The translations under genes and the position numbers were made by a program. A stretch of DNA of 64,000 nucleotides. Origin: Rhodococcus sp. 06-462-5 (GTDB lineage Bacteria > Actinomycetota > Actinomycetes > Mycobacteriales > Mycobacteriaceae). The stretch is taken from contig NZ_NOYD01000012.1 of the NCBI RefSeq assembly GCF_002258315.1, positions 124,001 to 188,000 of the forward strand. The letters are read 5' to 3'. The notes below the pieces were generated by a model. It saw only the letters and a list, made by a program, of their open reading frames with translations. It had not been told where the DNA came from and searched no databases. Below are positions 31,414-42,431 of the stretch, piece by piece (the stretch's first letter is position 1; every line of letters starts with the position of its first letter).

Positions 31414-32337
31414 GTGAGCGAGTCCAGCCCATACGTCGAGTTCGACCGTGTGCAGTGGCGCACGCTGCGCCAATCCACGCCGTTGGTGCTGACCGAGGAA
31501 GAACTCGTCGGTCTGCGTGGTCTGGGGGAACAGATCGATCTCGACGAGGTGGCGGAGGTCTATCTGCCGCTGGCACGACTGATCCACCTTCAGGTCGCGG
31601 CTCGGCAACGACTGTTCGCCGCGACCGCGACGTTCCTCGGCGAGAAGCACCCCGACCGTCAGGTCCCGTTCGTCATCGGTGTCGCGGGGAGTGTCGCCGT
31701 CGGAAAGTCGACGACGGCCCGTGTGCTGCAGGCACTCCTGGCCCGATGGGACCATCATCCGCGGGTCGATCTGGTCACCACCGACGGATTCCTGTATCCG
31801 ACGGCCGAGCTCATGCGTCGAGGCATACTGCACCGCAAGGGATTTCCCGAGAGTTACGACAGGCGCAAGCTGCTCAGATTCGTCACCGAGGTCAAGTCCG
31901 GGACCGAAGAGGTGGGCGCACCGGTCTATTCGCACGTCTCGTACGACATCGTCAAGGGTCAGTACCACATGGTCCGGCAGCCCGACATCCTGATCGTGGA
32001 GGGGCTCAACGTATTACAGACCGGACCGCGATTGATGGTCTCGGATCTGTTCGACTTCTCGATCTACGTCGACGCGCGGATCGAGGACATCGAGAGTTGG
32101 TACGTCAAACGCTTTCTCGCATTGCGCAAGACGTCCTTCACCGATCCGTCCTCGCACTTCCACCACTACGCCGGCCTGTCCGACGACCACGCGCAGATCG
32201 CGGCCGAGGATCTGTGGCATTCGATCAATCTGCCCAATCTGGTGGAGAACATCCTGCCGACTCGACCGCGAGCGACGATGGTTTTACGCAAGGACAACGA
32301 CCACGCGATCAACCGGCTGCGGCTTCGTAAGTTGTAG
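31414..32337 (+). CDS. coaA: Type I pantothenate kinase
   Basis: First committed step of coenzyme A synthesis, phosphorylating pantothenate. 307 residues from the GTG at 31414; Walker [18 protein letters not shown], the [11 protein letters not shown] motif and [26 protein letters not shown] are typical CoaA. The frame extends far upstream through the divergent DUF885 gene, but the protein matches the family only from [15 protein letters not shown]. Same neighbourhood as Rv1092c beside glyA1. Confidence 0.95.
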   Translation: MSESSPYVEFDRVQWRTLRQSTPLVLTEEELVGLRGLGEQIDLDEVAEVYLPLARLIHLQVAARQRLFAATATFLGEKHPDRQVPFVIGVAGSVAVGKSTTARVLQALLARWDHHPRVDLVTTDGFLYPTAELMRRGILHRKGFPESYDRRKLLRFVTEVKSGTEEVGAPVYSHVSYDIVKGQYHMVRQPDILIVEGLNVLQTGPRLMVSDLFDFSIYVDARIEDIESWYVKRFLALRKTSFTDPSSHFHHYAGLSDDHAQIAAEDLWHSINLPNLVENILPTRPRATMVLRKDNDHAINRLRLRKL

Positions 32338-32351
32338 ACCATAATCCACCA

Positions 32352-34982
32352 ATGACGGTGGACAAGCGGTCGATCGGCGAGGTGCCGCTGATCGGTCGAG
32401 ACGGCGAAATGCAGAGAATTCTGCATGCCGCCGGCAGGTACGGCGGGATGGCCGTCAAGGCCGCGCCCGGTGTCGGCCGAACCCGCTTGCTGACCGAGGC
32501 GGTGCGGTCGCTGGTGGGTCTCGGGTGGCATCCCCACCGGGTGGTGACGGTGATGCCGACCGGTAGCGGGTTCGTTCCCGTCGAATCGGACCGAGCTCTC
32601 GCCGCCGCGCTGGCCGACGCGCACAGCGGCAGGCGCACGGTCGTGGTCATCGACGACGCCCAGTGGCTCGCCGATTCGACCATCGAACTCCTCGCGCGTC
32701 GTATCGGTTCGAGGGATCTGTTCGTTCTGGCGAGTGTCAGCGCGGGCCGACGCCGCACCCCGGTGCTCGACGCACTGTGGAAGGACGGCGTGATCGACCG
32801 CATCGATCTCGAACCTCTCACGCCCGAGCAGTGCCGGTCGTCGATCGAAACGATGCTCCGCCGCAACGGCGAAATAGTCGACAGTGCAGCAGCTTTCGCG
32901 GTCACCGCGCTGTCCTCGGGCAATCTCGTGGTGCTGCGAGATCTGGTGTCGACGGCGGTCGATCGTGGGGCACTGACGGTCGCGTCCCACGTGTGGCGCC
33001 TTGCCTCTCCCCTCCCCGTGTCGGCCGGTCTGGCCGATGTGGTGCGCGATCATCTGGCCGAGGTGATCGCACTCGCCGATTACGCCGGTGCGGCCGAGAT
33101 CGACGACGCGCTCGACATGGTCGCCCTGGCCGGTTCGCTGGCGTTCGGAGCCGCGTCCGCAGTGATGGATCCGCGGCTGATCGAGGAACTCGAATCGGCG
33201 GGCGTACTGACGATCCGGACCGAACAGAACGTCGACAGGGTGACGTTCTCGACGCCCATCACCGCCCAGGTGCGGACCGACGACATGGCAGTACTGCGCA
33301 GACGTCGACTGAGCCGGACGGTGGCCGACGCTCTCGACGCCTCGAGAGACGGGCTCGGACCGCGCGAACGAGTCATCGCCGCACTGCTTCGTATCGATGC
33401 CGGCGTCTCGCTCGATGCCCCGACAGCAGTGGAAGCGGCTCGGTTGTCGTGGCGTTTCGTACCCCCGGAGACGACGCGCAAGCTGGCCTCGGCCGCTGCG
33501 GCGGCAGGCGGCGGGTTCGACGCCCAGCTCATTCTGGCGTCCGCGGAGAGTCAGCTCGGCATGACCGAGTCGGCGCAGCTGCGGTTGGACGAGCTTCTTC
33601 GTGGGGCCGACAACGACATTCGCCGCGCGACGGCCGTGCGCGCGTGCACCGACAACATGGTGTTGCGGCTGGCGGATCCGACGCGGGCACTGGCCCTGAA
33701 CTCCAGTACCGAACTCGCCGTCGTCGATCCCGGGATTCGCACACAGCTGCGGGCGCAGCGCGGCCTGATGATGCATGCCATCGGCGACACGGCAGGCTCG
33801 CTGGCCTTGCTCGAACCTCTGATGGACGATCTCGACGGCGCGACGCTGATTTCCGCCAGCTTTGCCGTCGCCGCCGGGGCCACCGTCGCGGGCCGTTTGT
33901 CGGCCGCGTTCTCCGCACTCGCCCGGGTGCAGCCCGAACCCCACAACCCGGCGGCAACGGTGCTGGACCTGACGCGGTGCTTCACGATCGCCTGCGCCGG
34001 CAACTTCGAGGAGGCCACCGCTCTCGCTCGGTATCGGTACGACGAAGCGGTTGAACAGTTCTCGCCCCTGCAGCAGGCCTGGTTCGGCTGGGCCCGCGGC
34101 GGTCTCCTGCTCTCCCGGGGCCACGCGACCGAAGCGATCCAGTGGTGCTCGGAGGCCTACACCCTCGCGGGGACTCTCGGCCAGCGGTCGATGGAACCGA
34201 TGGTGGCCTGCGATCTGGTCCGCGCCCTGGCGCTCGACGGGCGTGCGGAGGAGGCGTCGGATCTCATCGAGGCGGCCGACCTCGACAATCCGGCGTCGCC
34301 CGCATTGTTCGGAGCTCGCGGCACGCGTCTGGCGGCGCTGGGCTGGGCCGCCGCAGCCCGCGGCGACGTCGGCGAGGCCTGCGAGCTGCTGATCGCCTCC
34401 GCCGAGGCCCATGCGGCCATCGACCACCATCTGCCTGCCCTGTTCTCCTACGTCGATGCCGCTCGGTGCGGCGCGGCAGCTGCGGCGCTGGGTCCCGTCC
34501 TCCAGCTGGCAGGCCTGATCGAAGGGGATCTCGCCCGCACCGAGGTACGTATGGTCGAGGTGCTCGCCGCCTCGTCCGGGTCGAACGAGGCGGTCACCGA
34601 ACAAGTGGTGGCCGTGGCCGCGAGCGCAGAGAAACACGGCCTGGACCTGCACGCGGCCGAGATGTACTTCCATGCGCAGAACCTGTTGCTGCGCAGTAGC
34701 CCTCGCGCCGCGGCGACAGCGGGAAGGCAGGGCCACGTATTGGCCGCGCGCTGTGGACATCCCAGCACCCCGCTGATGCACGGAACACGAGACCCGGCCC
34801 TGACGACACGCGAACGGCAGATCGCGTCCCTCGCCGCATCCGGCCTCTCCAACCGCGATATCGCCGACGCCGTGGTGCTGTCGATCCGCACCGTCGAAAC
34901 GCACCTCAATCGCATCTTCGGAAAGTTGGGAATCAGCACCCGCGCCGAGCTCACATCGCTACGAGGATCACTGCTCGATTGA
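32352..34982 (+). CDS. LuxR family regulator with large ATPase domain (LAL-like)
   Basis: 876 residues. The N-terminal STAND/AAA-type ATPase begins APGVGRT (residues 38-44), where the usual Walker A lysine is arginine; Walker B VVVIDDAQWL is intact. An alpha-helical repeat region (about 400-790, TPR-like and Ala-rich) leads to a C-terminal LuxR helix-turn-helix (about 815-870, TTRERQIASLAASGLSNRDIA). It starts 14 bases after coaA and its end overlaps a convergent SARP-type gene by 32 bases. The target genes are unknown. Confidence 0.88.
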   Translation: MTVDKRSIGEVPLIGRDGEMQRILHAAGRYGGMAVKAAPGVGRTRLLTEAVRSLVGLGWHPHRVVTVMPTGSGFVPVESDRALAAALADAHSGRRTVVVIDDAQWLADSTIELLARRIGSRDLFVLASVSAGRRRTPVLDALWKDGVIDRIDLEPLTPEQCRSSIETMLRRNGEIVDSAAAFAVTALSSGNLVVLRDLVSTAVDRGALTVASHVWRLASPLPVSAGLADVVRDHLAEVIALADYAGAAEIDDALDMVALAGSLAFGAASAVMDPRLIEELESAGVLTIRTEQNVDRVTFSTPITAQVRTDDMAVLRRRRLSRTVADALDASRDGLGPRERVIAALLRIDAGVSLDAPTAVEAARLSWRFVPPETTRKLASAAAAAGGGFDAQLILASAESQLGMTESAQLRLDELLRGADNDIRRATAVRACTDNMVLRLADPTRALALNSSTELAVVDPGIRTQLRAQRGLMMHAIGDTAGSLALLEPLMDDLDGATLISASFAVAAGATVAGRLSAAFSALARVQPEPHNPAATVLDLTRCFTIACAGNFEEATALARYRYDEAVEQFSPLQQAWFGWARGGLLLSRGHATEAIQWCSEAYTLAGTLGQRSMEPMVACDLVRALALDGRAEEASDLIEAADLDNPASPALFGARGTRLAALGWAAAARGDVGEACELLIASAEAHAAIDHHLPALFSYVDAARCGAAAAALGPVLQLAGLIEGDLARTEVRMVEVLAASSGSNEAVTEQVVAVAASAEKHGLDLHAAEMYFHAQNLLLRSSPRAAATAGRQGHVLAARCGHPSTPLMHGTRDPALTTRERQIASLAASGLSNRDIADAVVLSIRTVETHLNRIFGKLGISTRAELTSLRGSLLD

Positions 34983-35718
34983 CCGTGCCGGTGTACAGCG
35001 AGGCCTCGATATCGCGCAGGTATCGCGACGGTGCCACTCCGAGCTCGGTTCGCAGAACCGCCTCGGCCCGACGGAAGGCAACCACCGCATCGGCCGTCCG
35101 GTGTGACCGGTCGAGGGCGATCATCAACTGACCCCACAGCTGTTCGCGCAACGGGGCGGCCCGTAGTGCACGCTCGATCTCGGCGATCACCGTCTCGTGT
35201 CGACCGAGCTGCAGACGGGCCTCGAAAGCCGATTCCAGCACCACGGCATGCACCTCGTCGAGATGGACCCGCTCGTCGACGGCAAAAGCCAGATCACCGA
35301 ATTCTACGAGAGCTGGGCCCCGCCACAGCGCAAGGGCGCGACCGAACTGGCCGTCGGCCTCGGCGAACCGACGCCGGCCGAGTGCCTCCCGCCCGCGCGT
35401 GGCCAGCATCTCGAACTCGCGCATATCCAGTCGGTCGCTGCCCAGATCCAACCGATAACCCCAGGACGTCGTGACGAGCCGAGCGCCGTCCTCCGCGCCC
35501 AGTACCCGACGCAGATTGGCCACGTACGCACGCAGTGACGTCAGTGCCTTCGCCGGCGGACGGCAGTCCCAGACCAGATCGATCAGCCGATCGAACTCGA
35601 CGACGTTCCCCGCGTCCACCAGCAGCGCCGCCAGCACGGCTCGCTGTTTGAGCCCTCCGACCGCCTTCACGCCGGTCGCGTCGCGCACCACCATGGGTCC
35701 GAGCACGTTGTAGTCCAC
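34951..35718 (-). CDS. SARP/AfsR-type regulator (BTAD domain)
   Basis: About 255 residues from the GTG at 35718 (VDYNVLGPMVVRD, the usual SARP opening); the open frame reaches 35781. An OmpR-like winged helix at the N-terminus (LIDLVWDCRPPAKALTSLRAYVANLRRVLG) is followed by a bacterial transcriptional activator domain (about residues 95-245). SARPs often switch on specialised-metabolite clusters, but none is seen here. It converges with and overlaps the LAL-like regulator. Confidence 0.85.
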   Translation of the reverse strand: MDYNVLGPMVVRDATGVKAVGGLKQRAVLAALLVDAGNVVEFDRLIDLVWDCRPPAKALTSLRAYVANLRRVLGAEDGARLVTTSWGYRLDLGSDRLDMREFEMLATRGREALGRRRFAEADGQFGRALALWRGPALVEFGDLAFAVDERVHLDEVHAVVLESAFEARLQLGRHETVIAEIERALRAAPLREQLWGQLMIALDRSHRTADAVVAFRRAEAVLRTELGVAPSRYLRDIEASLYTGTVNRAVILVAM

Positions 35719-35760
35719 GATGGCAAATTTTCCGAGCCTCGAGACGATCGCGCTACAGAT

Positions 35761-35789
35761 TACGTAGCGGTACAACCACAAGTACGTAG
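35761..35789. promoter_or_regulatory. TACGTAG direct repeats upstream of SARP gene
   Basis: The heptamer TACGTAG occurs at 35761-35767 and 35783-35789, exactly 22 bases apart (two helical turns), 43 bases upstream of the SARP start. SARPs are known to bind heptameric direct repeats phased with the helix, normally about 11 bases apart, so autoregulation is possible but unproven. Confidence 0.35.
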
Positions 35790-35800
35790 TGCTCCGGGGT

Positions 35801-35873
35801 CGTGAGCGGAAATTCGTAGCAAGCTACGAGCAGGAGTGGAGCCCGCGGAACGACCGGACAGTCCTGCCTCGCA
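35801..35873. repeat. Structured element family 2, copy 2 (abuts uppS stop)
   Basis: The core at 35802-35855 matches 26916-26970 almost base for base. The hairpin CGTAGC/GCTACG is kept although its loop changed from TGGG to CAAG. The 3' part has diverged and offers GCAGGA/TCCTGC pairing instead. As in copy 1, it directly abuts the stop codon of a minus-strand gene. Confidence 0.75.
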
Positions 35874-35875
35874 CG

Positions 35876-36658
35876 TCAGATACCGAACCGGCGGTGTCTG
35901 GCCGCGAAGTCGCGTAGTGCGCGCAGGAAGTCGACGCGCCGGAATTCGGGCCAGTAGGCCTCGGTGAACCAGATTTCCGAGTACGCGCTCTGCCACAGCA
36001 GGAAGCCGGAGAGTCGCTGTTCACCCGAGGTGCGGATGACGAGATCCGGATCGGGTTGGCCGGAGGTGTAGAGGTGACTGCCGATTTCGTCGACGTTGAT
36101 CGATGCCACCAGCTCGTCGCCGCTGACGCCCTCGGCGATCTTCTCGCTCACCAGGGACTGGACGGCGTCGGCGATTTCCTGCCGCCCGCCGTATCCGACG
36201 GCGACATTGACGTGCGTTCCCGATCGTCCCTCGGTCAGCGCTGCCGCTTCCTTGAGTCGACGCGCAGTCGAGGCGGGCAGCAGGTCGAGGGTGCCGACGA
36301 GTTTGACGCCCCAGTTCATCTCGGGTCCGCAGATCTCCTCGACGACGTCGGTGATGATGTCGAGCAGTGAATCCAGTTCGTCCGCGTCTCGGCGCAGATT
36401 CTCGGTGGAGAGCAGGTAGATGGTGGCCATCTCGATTCCGGCCGCGTCGCACCAGCCGAGCATCTCGGCGATCTTCAGGGCTCCCATGCGGTGCCCGTGC
36501 GCGACGTCGGTGAATCCGTTCTCGCGCGCCCAGCGGCGATTGCCGTCGCACATCACCGCCACGTGCCGAGGGTGTTGAACCCCTTCGAGCTGGCTCAGCA
36601 GACGCCGCTCGTACACGTTGTAGAGAACGCCGCGGACCTTCTGCGGAATGATCACCAC
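35876..36658 (-). CDS. uppS: Isoprenyl transferase (cis-prenyltransferase, short-chain Z-FPP synthase type)
   Basis: 260-residue cis-prenyltransferase. The catalytic aspartate is in VMCDGNRRWARENG and the C-terminal RTSGEQRLSGFLLWQSAYSE motif is intact. In mycobacteria the homologue at this position (Rv1086) makes omega,E,Z-farnesyl diphosphate, the primer for decaprenyl phosphate, so this copy may be that short-chain enzyme rather than the long-chain synthase. Chain length cannot be settled by eye. Divergent from the hemolysin III gene. Confidence 0.92.
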   Translation of the reverse strand: MVIIPQKVRGVLYNVYERRLLSQLEGVQHPRHVAVMCDGNRRWARENGFTDVAHGHRMGALKIAEMLGWCDAAGIEMATIYLLSTENLRRDADELDSLLDIITDVVEEICGPEMNWGVKLVGTLDLLPASTARRLKEAAALTEGRSGTHVNVAVGYGGRQEIADAVQSLVSEKIAEGVSGDELVASINVDEIGSHLYTSGQPDPDLVIRTSGEQRLSGFLLWQSAYSEIWFTEAYWPEFRRVDFLRALRDFAARHRRFGI

Positions 36659-36742
36659 TGCTTCGTCACCACTGCCCCGTCACCGCTGCTCTCATCACCA
36701 CGAAGGATCACCTTACGCCGACGTCTGCGAGCCGGTCGCCGG

Positions 36743-36794
36743 TACAGTAGCGTCAGAACCTACGGTTGCGTAGGTTCAGGCGGCGGCACGGGAG
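36743..36794 (+). promoter_or_regulatory. Promoter and palindromic operator of the hemolysin III gene
   Basis: TACAGT (36743-36748) is a TANNNT-type -10. Eight bases on, GAACCTAC (36756-36763) and GTAGGTTC (36770-36777) form an exact 22-bp palindrome with a 6-base spacer, placed at the expected transcription start. GGAGG at 36790-36794 is the ribosome site. The layout fits repression by a TetR-type regulator; no such regulator is adjacent. Confidence 0.55.
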
Positions 36795-36803
36795 GCAATC
36801 GAC

Positions 36804-37469
36804 ATGACGATGTTCGGACTCGACGAGATACCCGTCAAACCACGTATGCGCGGCTGGATTCACCTGTACGCGTTCGGCGTGGCGGTGGTGTGCGCGATCA
36901 CTCTCGTCACGCTCGCGTTCAGCATGGTCTCGGTCAGTGCGGGTGTGGCCGTGAGCGTGTATTCAATCACCGTCTGCGGTGTGTTCGGGGTCAGTGCCAC
37001 CTACCATCGCGTGCACTGGAAGACCACGGCGTCGCAGATCTGGATGAAGCGAGCCGATCATTCGATGATCTTCCTGTTCATCGCAGGTAGTTACACCCCG
37101 TTCGCCGTTCTGGGTCTACCCGCGTCGACCGGACGCATGTTGCTGATCGTCGTCTGGGTCGGGGCTCTCGCCGGAGTGGCCTTGAAGATGTTGTGGCCCA
37201 CCGCTCCCCGTTGGGTCGGGGTACCGCTGTACCTGCTGCTCGGCTGGGCGATCGTCCCGGTCGCGCCCGCGTTGATCGAGCACGTCGGCTATGCACCGTT
37301 TCTGTTGCTGCTCGTGGGCGGAGTCTTCTACAGCGTCGGGGCCGTGCTGTACGCCACCAAGTGGCCGAATCCATGGCCGACGACCTTCGGCCATCACGAG
37401 TTCTTCCACGCGGCAACGGTATTGGCGGCAACCTGCCACCTGGTTGCCGTGTGGCTCGTACTGTTCTGA
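36804..37469 (+). CDS. Hemolysin III family (PAQR) membrane protein
   Basis: 221-residue protein with seven predicted hydrophobic segments. The PAQR metal-site motifs are present: S-x-x-YHRVHW early, DHSMIFLFIAGSYTPF in the middle and FGHHEFFHAATVLAATCH near the C-terminus. Bacterial members of the TrhA group are linked to membrane fluidity and lipid homeostasis; the old haemolysin name is not evidence of toxicity. Convergent with a diguanylate cyclase gene 8 bases away. Confidence 0.92.
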   Translation: MTMFGLDEIPVKPRMRGWIHLYAFGVAVVCAITLVTLAFSMVSVSAGVAVSVYSITVCGVFGVSATYHRVHWKTTASQIWMKRADHSMIFLFIAGSYTPFAVLGLPASTGRMLLIVVWVGALAGVALKMLWPTAPRWVGVPLYLLLGWAIVPVAPALIEHVGYAPFLLLLVGGVFYSVGAVLYATKWPNPWPTTFGHHEFFHAATVLAATCHLVAVWLVLF

Positions 37470-37476
37470 TCCGCCC

Positions 37477-38496
37477 TCAGGTGTTTCGGGCTGCCTTGTC
37501 TCGATACATCAGTGCATCGGCACGCTGAATCAGTCGGTCTCTCGACTCCCCCGGCTCACGCACCGCAACGCCGACACTGACCGACACCCCGAGCAGAGTC
37601 GATCCGAACGGCACCGGCTCGCCGCAGATCGCCGACCGCACCGAATCCGCGATATGGGCGCTGTCGGTCCCCTTCGCTCCGTCGAACGACACGGCGAACA
37701 CGAACTCGTCTCCCGCGTACCGACCGACGACGCTCCCGCGCGGCGACCATTGGTGCAGGCGACGTCCCGCTGCCTCCAGAATGGCGTCGCCCGCAGCGTG
37801 ACCGTGCAAGTCGTTGATCGATTTCAGCCTGTCGACGTCGACGAAGGCCAGAGCGACCGGCAGATCCTCTACGATCCATTCGTCGACGTGGGCGAGCAAG
37901 GGCCCACGTCGCAGCAATCCGGTCAGCTCGTCGCGCTCGGCGCGATCGCGCCAACGAACGGTGTCGTCCACGACGGGATTGACCAGGTCCAGCAGTGCGA
38001 CGATGAACCGACGCCCGGCGATCGTCGCGATTCCGACATGCATCCAGCAGGAGACGACCTCGCCGTCGCCGCGCCGCACGCGACGCAGCGCTCCGATCGG
38101 TCGACCGTGTTCGGTGGAGCCTGCGTCCGGGTAGCGGTGCTCGAGCTCGACCGCGATGCGCGTCGCCGACGCGCGATCGCCGAGCGGCACGAAATCTGCC
38201 ACGGGTCGCCCGACCATGTCGTCCACGGCGCACCCGAGCACGCCCTCGCACAGGACGTTGGCACCGACCACCTCGTACTGCATCGAATGCACCATGGCTG
38301 CCATCGGCACTGCGGCCACGAACTCGGCGACGGCAGCGCGCTGTTCGTCTGTCACTGCCACGTGCACGGTGTCCGCACGCGTCACACCCTCATTCATGAC
38401 ACCTTCACTCATGACACCGTCGATCCATTGGTAGACGTTCGACCACCCCAGGCCGAGGAAACTCCCGGCAACAGTACTGTTCTTCCGTCGAAGCAT
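37477..38496 (-). CDS. Diguanylate cyclase (PAS-like sensor plus GGDEF)
   Basis: 339 residues. The N-terminal half (about 45-170) resembles a PAS sensor (MVGRPVADFVPLGDRASATR). The C-terminal GGDEF domain has YAGDEF in place of GGDEF, a variant seen in active cyclases, with DVDRLKSINDLHGHAAGD and SVGVA intact. No EAL domain. A shorter start at 38412 (MSEGVMNEGV) is possible. It follows the thioredoxin-domain gene by 12 bases and so ends the mca-containing gene chain. Confidence 0.87.
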   Translation of the reverse strand: MLRRKNSTVAGSFLGLGWSNVYQWIDGVMSEGVMNEGVTRADTVHVAVTDEQRAAVAEFVAAVPMAAMVHSMQYEVVGANVLCEGVLGCAVDDMVGRPVADFVPLGDRASATRIAVELEHRYPDAGSTEHGRPIGALRRVRRGDGEVVSCWMHVGIATIAGRRFIVALLDLVNPVVDDTVRWRDRAERDELTGLLRRGPLLAHVDEWIVEDLPVALAFVDVDRLKSINDLHGHAAGDAILEAAGRRLHQWSPRGSVVGRYAGDEFVFAVSFDGAKGTDSAHIADSVRSAICGEPVPFGSTLLGVSVSVGVAVREPGESRDRLIQRADALMYRDKAARNT

Positions 38497-38508
38497 CGAC
38501 GAGCGTGG

Positions 38509-40517
<2,009 letters not shown>

Positions 40518-40518
<1 letters not shown>

Positions 40519-40790
40519 CAGGGCTCGTCGGTGACGGCGGGTTCGGTTCGCTTCGGTTCCGGTGGAAACGGATCTGCGATCCCGCCGCGATCGGTGCCCT
40601 CGTCGAGGGCCTGATCCAGCGTCGGATCCTCCTTCTCGAACGTGGCCGGCAGACGCTTGATCTTCTTGTTCATGGACCAGATCAGCAGTGCCGTTCCGAC
40701 CAACAGCGCGACCAGAATCACCAGTCCGATCGGCGACGACTTGCCGAATTCGGGACCGGTGGGCTGCTGGGCGAGGATCGAAACGATCAT
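40518..40790 (-). CDS. Small single-span membrane protein between mca and DUF255 gene
   Basis: 90 residues. One membrane span (about 22-42, [20 protein letters not shown]) is followed by a basic stretch NKKIKRLP and an acidic, proline-rich tail, a topology suggesting a cytoplasmic tail. Both ends use ATGA overlaps, with mca upstream and the DUF255 gene downstream, so its amount is coupled to theirs. The position matches Rv1083. Function unknown; it may anchor neighbouring enzymes at the membrane. Confidence 0.85.
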
Positions 40791-41662
40791 TTGTCGGTCT
40801 CTTCTATTCCGGCGAACAGGTCCGTCTCGGGCAGCGACGTCGTGACCCGAGTGCGGGCCAGCTCGAACTCCTCGGTGGGCCACAGCTTGCGCTGCACGTC
40901 CAGCGGCACGGCGAAGAACGACCCGTTGGGATCGATCTGAGTCGCGTGTGCGCGCAGTGCGTCGTCGCGTTGCTCGAACCAGTCGCCGACGGTGACCTGC
41001 GTGGTGATGCGACCCATGATCTCGTCGCGCTGGCCGTCCCACCGCTTCAGCCAGTCGACGAACGGGCTCTCCTCACCGCGGTCGATGAACCAGTCGTGGA
41101 ACAGCTGCATGCGCTTGCGGATGAACCCGTGCGAGTAGTAGAGCTTGAGCGGAGTCCAGGGCTCACCTGCGTCGGGGAAGCGTTCCGGATCGCCCGCTGC
41201 CTCCCATGCCGCCATCGAGACCTCGTGGCATCGGATGTGGTCGGGGTGCGGGTAGCCGCCGCGTTCGTCGTAGGTGGTGATGACGTGCGGCTTGAACTCG
41301 CGAACCACCTTCACCAACGCCTCGGTGGAGACCTCCAGCGGGACCAGCGCGAAACAACCCTCGGGGAGAGGCGGTAGAGGATCGCCCTCGGGCAAACCGG
41401 AGTCCTCGAAGCCGAGCCACGTCTGCCGAACGCCCAGGATGCGGGCGGCCTCGGCCATCTCCTCGCGTCGAACGTCCCGGATGCGCTCGTGCACACCCGG
41501 AATGTCCATCGCCGGATTGAGGATGTCGCCCCGCTCGCCGCCGGTGAGCGTGACGACCAGAACCTCGTGCCCTTCGGCCGCGTAGCGAGCCGTTGTCGCA
41601 GCACCTTTGCTGGACTCGTCGTCGGGATGGGCATGCACTGCCATGAGCCGCAGTCCGGACAC
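40787..41662 (-). CDS. mca: Mycothiol S-conjugate amidase
   Basis: Cleaves mycothiol-toxin conjugates to mercapturic acids for export. Zinc-dependent LmbE/MshB-type protein of about 291 residues with AHPDDE at the N-terminus and HPDHIRCHE further on. The longer match to Mca than to MshB ([27 protein letters not shown]) favours Mca. I use the GTG at 41662 with GGAAG just upstream; a GTG at 41674 is possible. Signature gene of mycothiol-making actinomycetes. Divergent from the DUF4307 gene. Confidence 0.93.
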   Translation of the reverse strand: MSGLRLMAVHAHPDDESSKGAATTARYAAEGHEVLVVTLTGGERGDILNPAMDIPGVHERIRDVRREEMAEAARILGVRQTWLGFEDSGLPEGDPLPPLPEGCFALVPLEVSTEALVKVVREFKPHVITTYDERGGYPHPDHIRCHEVSMAAWEAAGDPERFPDAGEPWTPLKLYYSHGFIRKRMQLFHDWFIDRGEESPFVDWLKRWDGQRDEIMGRITTQVTVGDWFEQRDDALRAHATQIDPNGSFFAVPLDVQRKLWPTEEFELARTRVTTSLPETDLFAGIEETDK

Positions 41663-41702
41663 GTTCTTCCTCACCTCGGATTCGCCTGGTTCTTGCCTGA
41701 CC

Positions 41703-41708
41703 TATAGT
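41703..41708 (+). promoter_or_regulatory. -10 element of DUF4307 gene
   Basis: TATAGT is a near-consensus -10 hexamer 57 bases upstream of the DUF4307 ATG in the mca/DUF4307 divergent gap. No good -35 is seen, which is common in actinomycetes. Confidence 0.5.
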
Positions 41709-41765
41709 TCCACCTGACGCCGACAGGCCCCCAGCGGCACCCCCGAATCGACCCCGAGAGCTGAC

Positions 41766-42206
41766 ATGACCAACGCACTTCCCGCAGGTAGATACCCGTC
41801 GGGTTCCGGTCCCAGCGGCATTCGGCAGGCTCCGAAACGTGCGACGAAGATCGCACTGGTGGCCCTGGTCCTGCTGGTCGGAGTAGGCGTGGCCTACTAC
41901 GCGTACAGCAAGTTCTCGGTCAAACCCATCGAGGGGAGTCAACTCTCGTTCGACATCGTCGACGACTCGACGATGTCGATCAGGTTCAGCGTCACCCGGC
42001 AGGATCCCGAGCAACCGGCCGTGTGCATCGTTCGCGCCCGATCGCGGGACGGCTCCGAGACCGGCAGACGTGAGGTGTACGTCCCACCGGAGTCGGCGTC
42101 GACCACCGTGGAGATGACCACCGAGGTGACGACGTCGGCCGCCCCTGCCGTCGGCGACGTCTACGGCTGCAGCCTCGATGTTCCCGAATATTTACGAGCC
42201 CGATAG
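41766..42206 (+). CDS. DUF4307 membrane protein
   Basis: 146 residues: a short proline/glycine-rich cytoplasmic start (ALPAGRYPSGSG), one membrane span (about 36-53, IALVALVLLVGVGVAYYAY) and an extracytoplasmic beta-rich domain with two cysteines. This is the DUF4307 family, beside mca and greA also in mycobacteria (Rv1081c position). Function unknown. Confidence 0.87.
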   Translation: MTNALPAGRYPSGSGPSGIRQAPKRATKIALVALVLLVGVGVAYYAYSKFSVKPIEGSQLSFDIVDDSTMSIRFSVTRQDPEQPAVCIVRARSRDGSETGRREVYVPPESASTTVEMTTEVTTSAAPAVGDVYGCSLDVPEYLRAR

Positions 42207-42237
42207 GCGAACTGCCTGTTCGTGGTAAGCTCGGCCC

Positions 42238-42268
42238 ATACACGGCCACCGCAGTAGGTGCCGTGTAT
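42238..42268. other. Hairpin between DUF4307 gene and greA
   Basis: ATACACGGCCACC and GGTGCCGTGTAT pair over 12 positions with one bulged C around GCAGTA. There is no T-run after it, so it is either a weak terminator for the upstream gene or a structure in the greA leader. The region 42207-42431 contains no supported gene. Confidence 0.5.
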
Positions 42269-42431
42269 TGCTGCATTGCGGGCAGGGTTCACCTGCGAAC
42301 GACGACGACGGCTCCAGGATGTGGGCCGACCTAGGGGATCCAACCATTGGAGTCCCCTGTTCGTTGCGTGCCCTACCTGCTCAGAAACCGGAATCCGAAC
42401 TCGAGATTCCGACTACGAGGGAGTGATCGAG

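Noticed and set aside
32166..34904. 912-codon open frame antisense to coaA and the LuxR-type gene
   Set aside because: Same reason; it contradicts two well-supported genes on the other strand.
42238..42268. tRNA or structured RNA between DUF4307 gene and greA
   Set aside because: A single bulged hairpin only; no cloverleaf, no CCA-type end and no T-loop sequence.
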